Shown here: positions 32,421-35,090 of the stretch, one piece after another
Layout: each line of letters opens with the position of its first letter
How positions within the stretch are numbered: the stretch's first letter is position 1
Translations under genes and position numbers: made by a program
Assembly: GCA_013138975.1 (NCBI GenBank)
Contig: WTBR01000201.1
Span: 1 to 35,090, forward strand
Direction: 5' to 3'
From: Bacteroidales bacterium
GTDB lineage: Bacteria; Bacteroidota; Bacteroidia; Bacteroidales; UBA12077
Length of the DNA: 35,090 nucleotides
The notes under the pieces: model-generated
Database searches by the model: none
What the model saw: only the letters and a program-made list of their open reading frames with translations
Told to the model about the DNA's origin: nothing

Positions 32421-35090
32421 TTAGTCAACGATGTTTAAAATTAAGAATTGAGTACCGTCATATACTAGCATATAAATATTATTAGCTGTAAGATAAGTGG
32501 AGGGCAATGGTGCAGGGCCAGAAGTCTTTATTGGATATAAGATATCCTTAGCCCCAAGTCCATTAACATTAAGTGTACTAGCACCTGTATTTGTATTTCC
32601 TGGTTTTAATAGAATTATCATTCCTGCAACATATGCAGTTGGTGCAGGAGAGAGAGTAACTGAATAAGTATCAGTGCCAGTTGTTGTACCATAATTTAAA
32701 GCACCATTAATTGTTGTTGAGCCACCAACTAAAACAGAACTAGATGTATTTCCAATTTCTATTGCTCCTGTTGATGTACCTGTATTGATATTAGTTGGCT
32801 GGTCATTATTGACATTTAAGTTTATCGCACCGCTTCCAGAAAGAATAGTTGTTGTACTGGTTGTATTACTACTACCAAGGTTTACCGTTTTTGCTGCAAC
32901 ACCATTACCGATTTCAATAGTTTGAGTAGCACTACCGCCAATTGTTACTGTTTCTGTTGAAGAACCAGTATTAATATTGGTCGCAAAATTGGAATTATTA
33001 TTTAGGTTTATTATAGCACCGGAGGCTGTGAGACCAGTATTAAATGTTTTTGCTCCAGCAATGGTTTGAGCTCCAGTTGTCAATACGCCACCAAAAGAAG
33101 CATCTGCAGGTTGTAAAGTTAATGCTTGCCCAGATAGTGAAGCTCCGTTAGCATTTGGAGTTGAACCTATAGCCGCTAATGTGATATCTCCAGAGTTAGT
33201 ACCAGAAATATTAGCATCATCAGATACTGTTAGAGTTTTTGTATCTGCAATGGTTAAAGTTGCACCTGCTCCTGGATCTGTTATAGTAACATCATTAATG
33301 CGTGTTGCTGTGGCTACACCTAAAGTTGGAGTAACAAGAGTAGGCGAAGTAGCTCTAACAACATTACCAGAACCAGTAGTTGAGATTTCTTCTACAATAC
33401 CTGCACCAGCAGTCACCCTACCAAGTACCGTGTTAGTTGCTGATACATCTTGAATCTTCGCATAAGTAACATTTGCATTTAGTATTTTCGCAGTAGTAAC
33501 AGCATCGTCCGTAATAGAAGTAGCATTTCCCACACTAGTTATCGGGCCAGTTAAGTTAGCATTGGTAGCATTATTTCCGTCAAGTTTTTGAATAGCTTCT
33601 AATATATTATCAGTGGCAGCAACAGCACCAGCACCACTGGTATATCCGGTAAGTATTTTGCCAATTACCGCAGCATTTGTCACTGTAGCAGCATTACCTG
33701 CAGAAGTAACTTCACCGGTTAGATTAGCATTTGTAACCACAGTAGTTGCATTACCCACACTGGTAACCATACCCGTAAGGTTTGCATTAGTAGTAACATT
33801 TCCAGCAGTAAAACCAGTAGCTGTTCCAGTAATATTTGTTCCCACAAGAGCAGAAGGTGTTCCTAGATCAGGCGTAACAAGAGTTGGAGAAGTATTCATA
33901 ACAAATGTTGAACCTGTACCAGTTTGTGAAGCAACACTAGTAGCATTTCCTATACTAGTAATTGGACCAGTTAAGTTAGCATTGGTAGCATTATTTCCGT
34001 CAAGTTTTTGAATAGCTTCTAATATATTATCAGTAGCAGCAACAGCACCAGCACCACTGGTATATCCGGTGAGCACTTTACTAATTACCGCAGTATTTGT
34101 CACAGTAGCAGTATTACCTACAGAAGTAACTTCACCGGTAAGATTAGCATTGGTAGTAACTGTAGCCGCATTACCTCCAATACTTAAATTAGCAACAGGC
34201 GTTGTAGAAGTAATAATCAATGGAGCAGTACCATCAGCAATAGTTGATACTAATTGATCACCATATATATCGGCAGTTGCATTAATATTTCCAGTTACAT
34301 CAATACCATTATTAGCATCAATATTTTCAGTGAATGTTGCCAGTTGCGTAACATTTAAAGTACCACGAACATTTGTAGGAGTTCCAGCAGCGGCCAAATC
34401 TGTTTGGCCTTGTACATCGAGCGTACCATTAATATCTGTATTGGCAATTACGTTTAAGTTATCAGTTATATCTACATTACCAGCGGTTACATCAATACCA
34501 TTGCTAGCATCAATATTTTCGGTGAATGTTGCAAGTTCAGCAACGTTAAGCGTACCACGAACATTTGTGGCCACAGTAGTAGCCGCCAAATCTGTTTGTC
34601 CAGCCACATCTAAAGAACTGTTAAGGTCAGTAGCGTTTGCTACCTGTAATCCCAGCGTATTATTAAGAATTACCTGATTAGCGCCAATCACATTAAAGTT
34701 TGCATCATCGGTATTAATCTCTGTACCGTCTAAAGTTGTAGCACCATCCACATCAAGGTTTTCAGGAGAGAAAGTACCTGCTATTGTAACATTTGTACCT
34801 GTAAGATTTAAATCTCCTGCAGCTGTGATGTCAATATCACCAGTAGTAATTGTTGAAAGATCGATATTATTATTTGTAGCACTAATGTTAGCAGCACTCG
34901 TACCAGACACATCAAAGTTACCATCTGTTGTGTTAACCGTAAGTTGATCCAGCGAAGTAGCATCGTCCACATCAAGCGTTCCAGTAAGATTTGTATTGTC
35001 AGTAACATTTAGATTTCCGGATAATACATCAATACCATTGTTAGCATCAATATTTTCGGTGAATGTTGCTTGTTCCGCGACGTTTAGTTC
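32421..35090 (-). CDS. Very long repetitive tail-fibre-like surface protein, 5' end outside the window
   Basis: At least 890 residues; the frame stays open to the window edge (upstream residues read ELNVAEQATFTENIDANNGI), so the start is missing. The sequence is low-complexity Asn/Thr/Gly/Ala beta-helix-like. It has two repeat classes: NVRGTLNVAELATFTENIDA with GIDVTAGNVDITDNLNV (about 60 residues per unit), and NLTGEVTSVGNTATVTNTAV with LTGYTSGAGAVAATDNILEA (140-residue unit, twice). The C-terminus (PTAYVAGMIILLKPGNTNTG) resembles phage tail-fibre/collar ends. No T9SS sorting domain is seen. Such proteins in Bacteroidota are thought to be adhesins. The stop is 42 nt from FKBP, the next gene in transcription order. 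Confidence 0.8.
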   Translation of the reverse strand, partial: ELNVAEQATFTENIDANNGIDVLSGNLNVTDNTNLTGTLDVDDATSLDQLTVNTTDGNFDVSGTSAANISATNNNIDLSTITTGDIDITAAGDLNLTGTNVTIAGTFSPENLDVDGATTLDGTEINTDDANFNVIGANQVILNNTLGLQVANATDLNSSLDVAGQTDLAATTVATNVRGTLNVAELATFTENIDASNGIDVTAGNVDITDNLNVIANTDINGTLDVQGQTDLAAAGTPTNVRGTLNVTQLATFTENIDANNGIDVTGNINATADIYGDQLVSTIADGTAPLIITSTTPVANLSIGGNAATVTTNANLTGEVTSVGNTATVTNTAVISKVLTGYTSGAGAVAATDNILEAIQKLDGNNATNANLTGPITSIGNATSVASQTGTGSTFVMNTSPTLVTPDLGTPSALVGTNITGTATGFTAGNVTTNANLTGMVTSVGNATTVVTNANLTGEVTSAGNAATVTNAAVIGKILTGYTSGAGAVAATDNILEAIQKLDGNNATNANLTGPITSVGNATSITDDAVTTAKILNANVTYAKIQDVSATNTVLGRVTAGAGIVEEISTTGSGNVVRATSPTLVTPTLGVATATRINDVTITDPGAGATLTIADTKTLTVSDDANISGTNSGDITLAAIGSTPNANGASLSGQALTLQPADASFGGVLTTGAQTIAGAKTFNTGLTASGAIINLNNNSNFATNINTGSSTETVTIGGSATQTIEIGNGVAAKTVNLGSSNTTSTTTILSGSGAINLNVNNDQPTNINTGTSTGAIEIGNTSSSVLVGGSTTINGALNYGTTTGTDTYSVTLSPAPTAYVAGMIILLKPGNTNTGASTLNVNGLGAKDILYPIKTSGPAPLPSTYLTANNIYMLVYDGTQFLILNIVD
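33531..34080 (-). repeat. In-frame direct repeats, 420-nt period, inside the tail-fibre-like gene
   Basis: A block at about 33531-33660 recurs almost unchanged at about 33951-34080, offset exactly 420 nt (140 codons). Shorter repeats with a period of about 180-190 nt occur near 34310-34400, 34500-34600 and 35040. The low divergence suggests recent expansion. Confidence 0.75.

Noticed and set aside
32421..35090. Prophage called from tail-fibre-like repeats
   Set aside because: No capsid, terminase, portal or lysis genes are present; neighbours are secretion and folding genes.

Overview
The window looks like part of a Bacteroidota chromosome, probably a marine or sediment member of the Bacteroidia/Marinilabiliales type (inference). 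The support is AT-rich DNA, genes without Shine-Dalgarno leaders, TAnnTTTG-type -7 promoter boxes, a type IX secretion (type B) C-terminal sorting domain, SprB-like repeats, a Bacteroidota-style group II intron tail, and the dispersed CTTCGACAAGCTCAG repeat. No rRNA, tRNA or CRISPR array was seen.

Region 1 (1 to about 17,200) is an accessory gene-cassette array. Nine copies (A to I) of one folded repeat of about 165 nt, all on the + strand, follow successive genes or modules: MNT-HEPN nucleotidyltransferase; TPR sensor kinase; NgoBV-like restriction-modification system plus beta-lactamase-like lipoprotein; RhuM; sodium:solute symporter; a two-TM unknown; a second MNT-HEPN; a second RhuM; and HigBA. 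Each intact repeat has two arms that pair with each other (CTAAGCGG with CCGCTTAG outside, CCGCTTT with AAAGCGG inside). This matches the R''/L''/L'/R' layout of integron attC sites, but the canonical GTTRRRY core is absent. The first arm also folds into an intrinsic terminator. C-terminal relics of tyrosine recombinases sit directly against two copies. Two MITE-like elements are inserted at the same point of two other copies, and one copy is a half-site. A group II intron 3' end lies at the left edge. The restriction-modification module is also bracketed by two nested hairpins of a different family whose stems differ in sequence but not in shape. The array is the strongest candidate for an undescribed system: an integron-like or recombinase-driven cassette platform loaded with defence and toxin-antitoxin genes.

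Region 2 (17,200 to 21,700) holds a class II Fic protein with a winged-helix C-terminus and a set of putative operator repeats, an unrecognised protein flanked by short inverted repeats, an exported amidase, and a hairpin-rich intergenic stretch.

Region 3 (21,700 to 35,090) is entirely on the minus strand. In transcription order it encodes a very long repetitive tail-fibre-like surface protein (5' end outside the window), an exported FKBP prolyl isomerase, a 1662-residue SprB-repeat protein with a type IX sorting domain, an exported OmpL47-like repeat protein, a membrane TPR-SpoIIE phosphatase fused to a receiver domain, and two SiaC-like (DUF1987) proteins. The last four sit close together, and the last three are tightly spaced. 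The locus looks like a surface-adhesion or matrix cluster controlled by a Sia-type phosphatase and phosphoprotein switch, but no SiaB kinase is in view.
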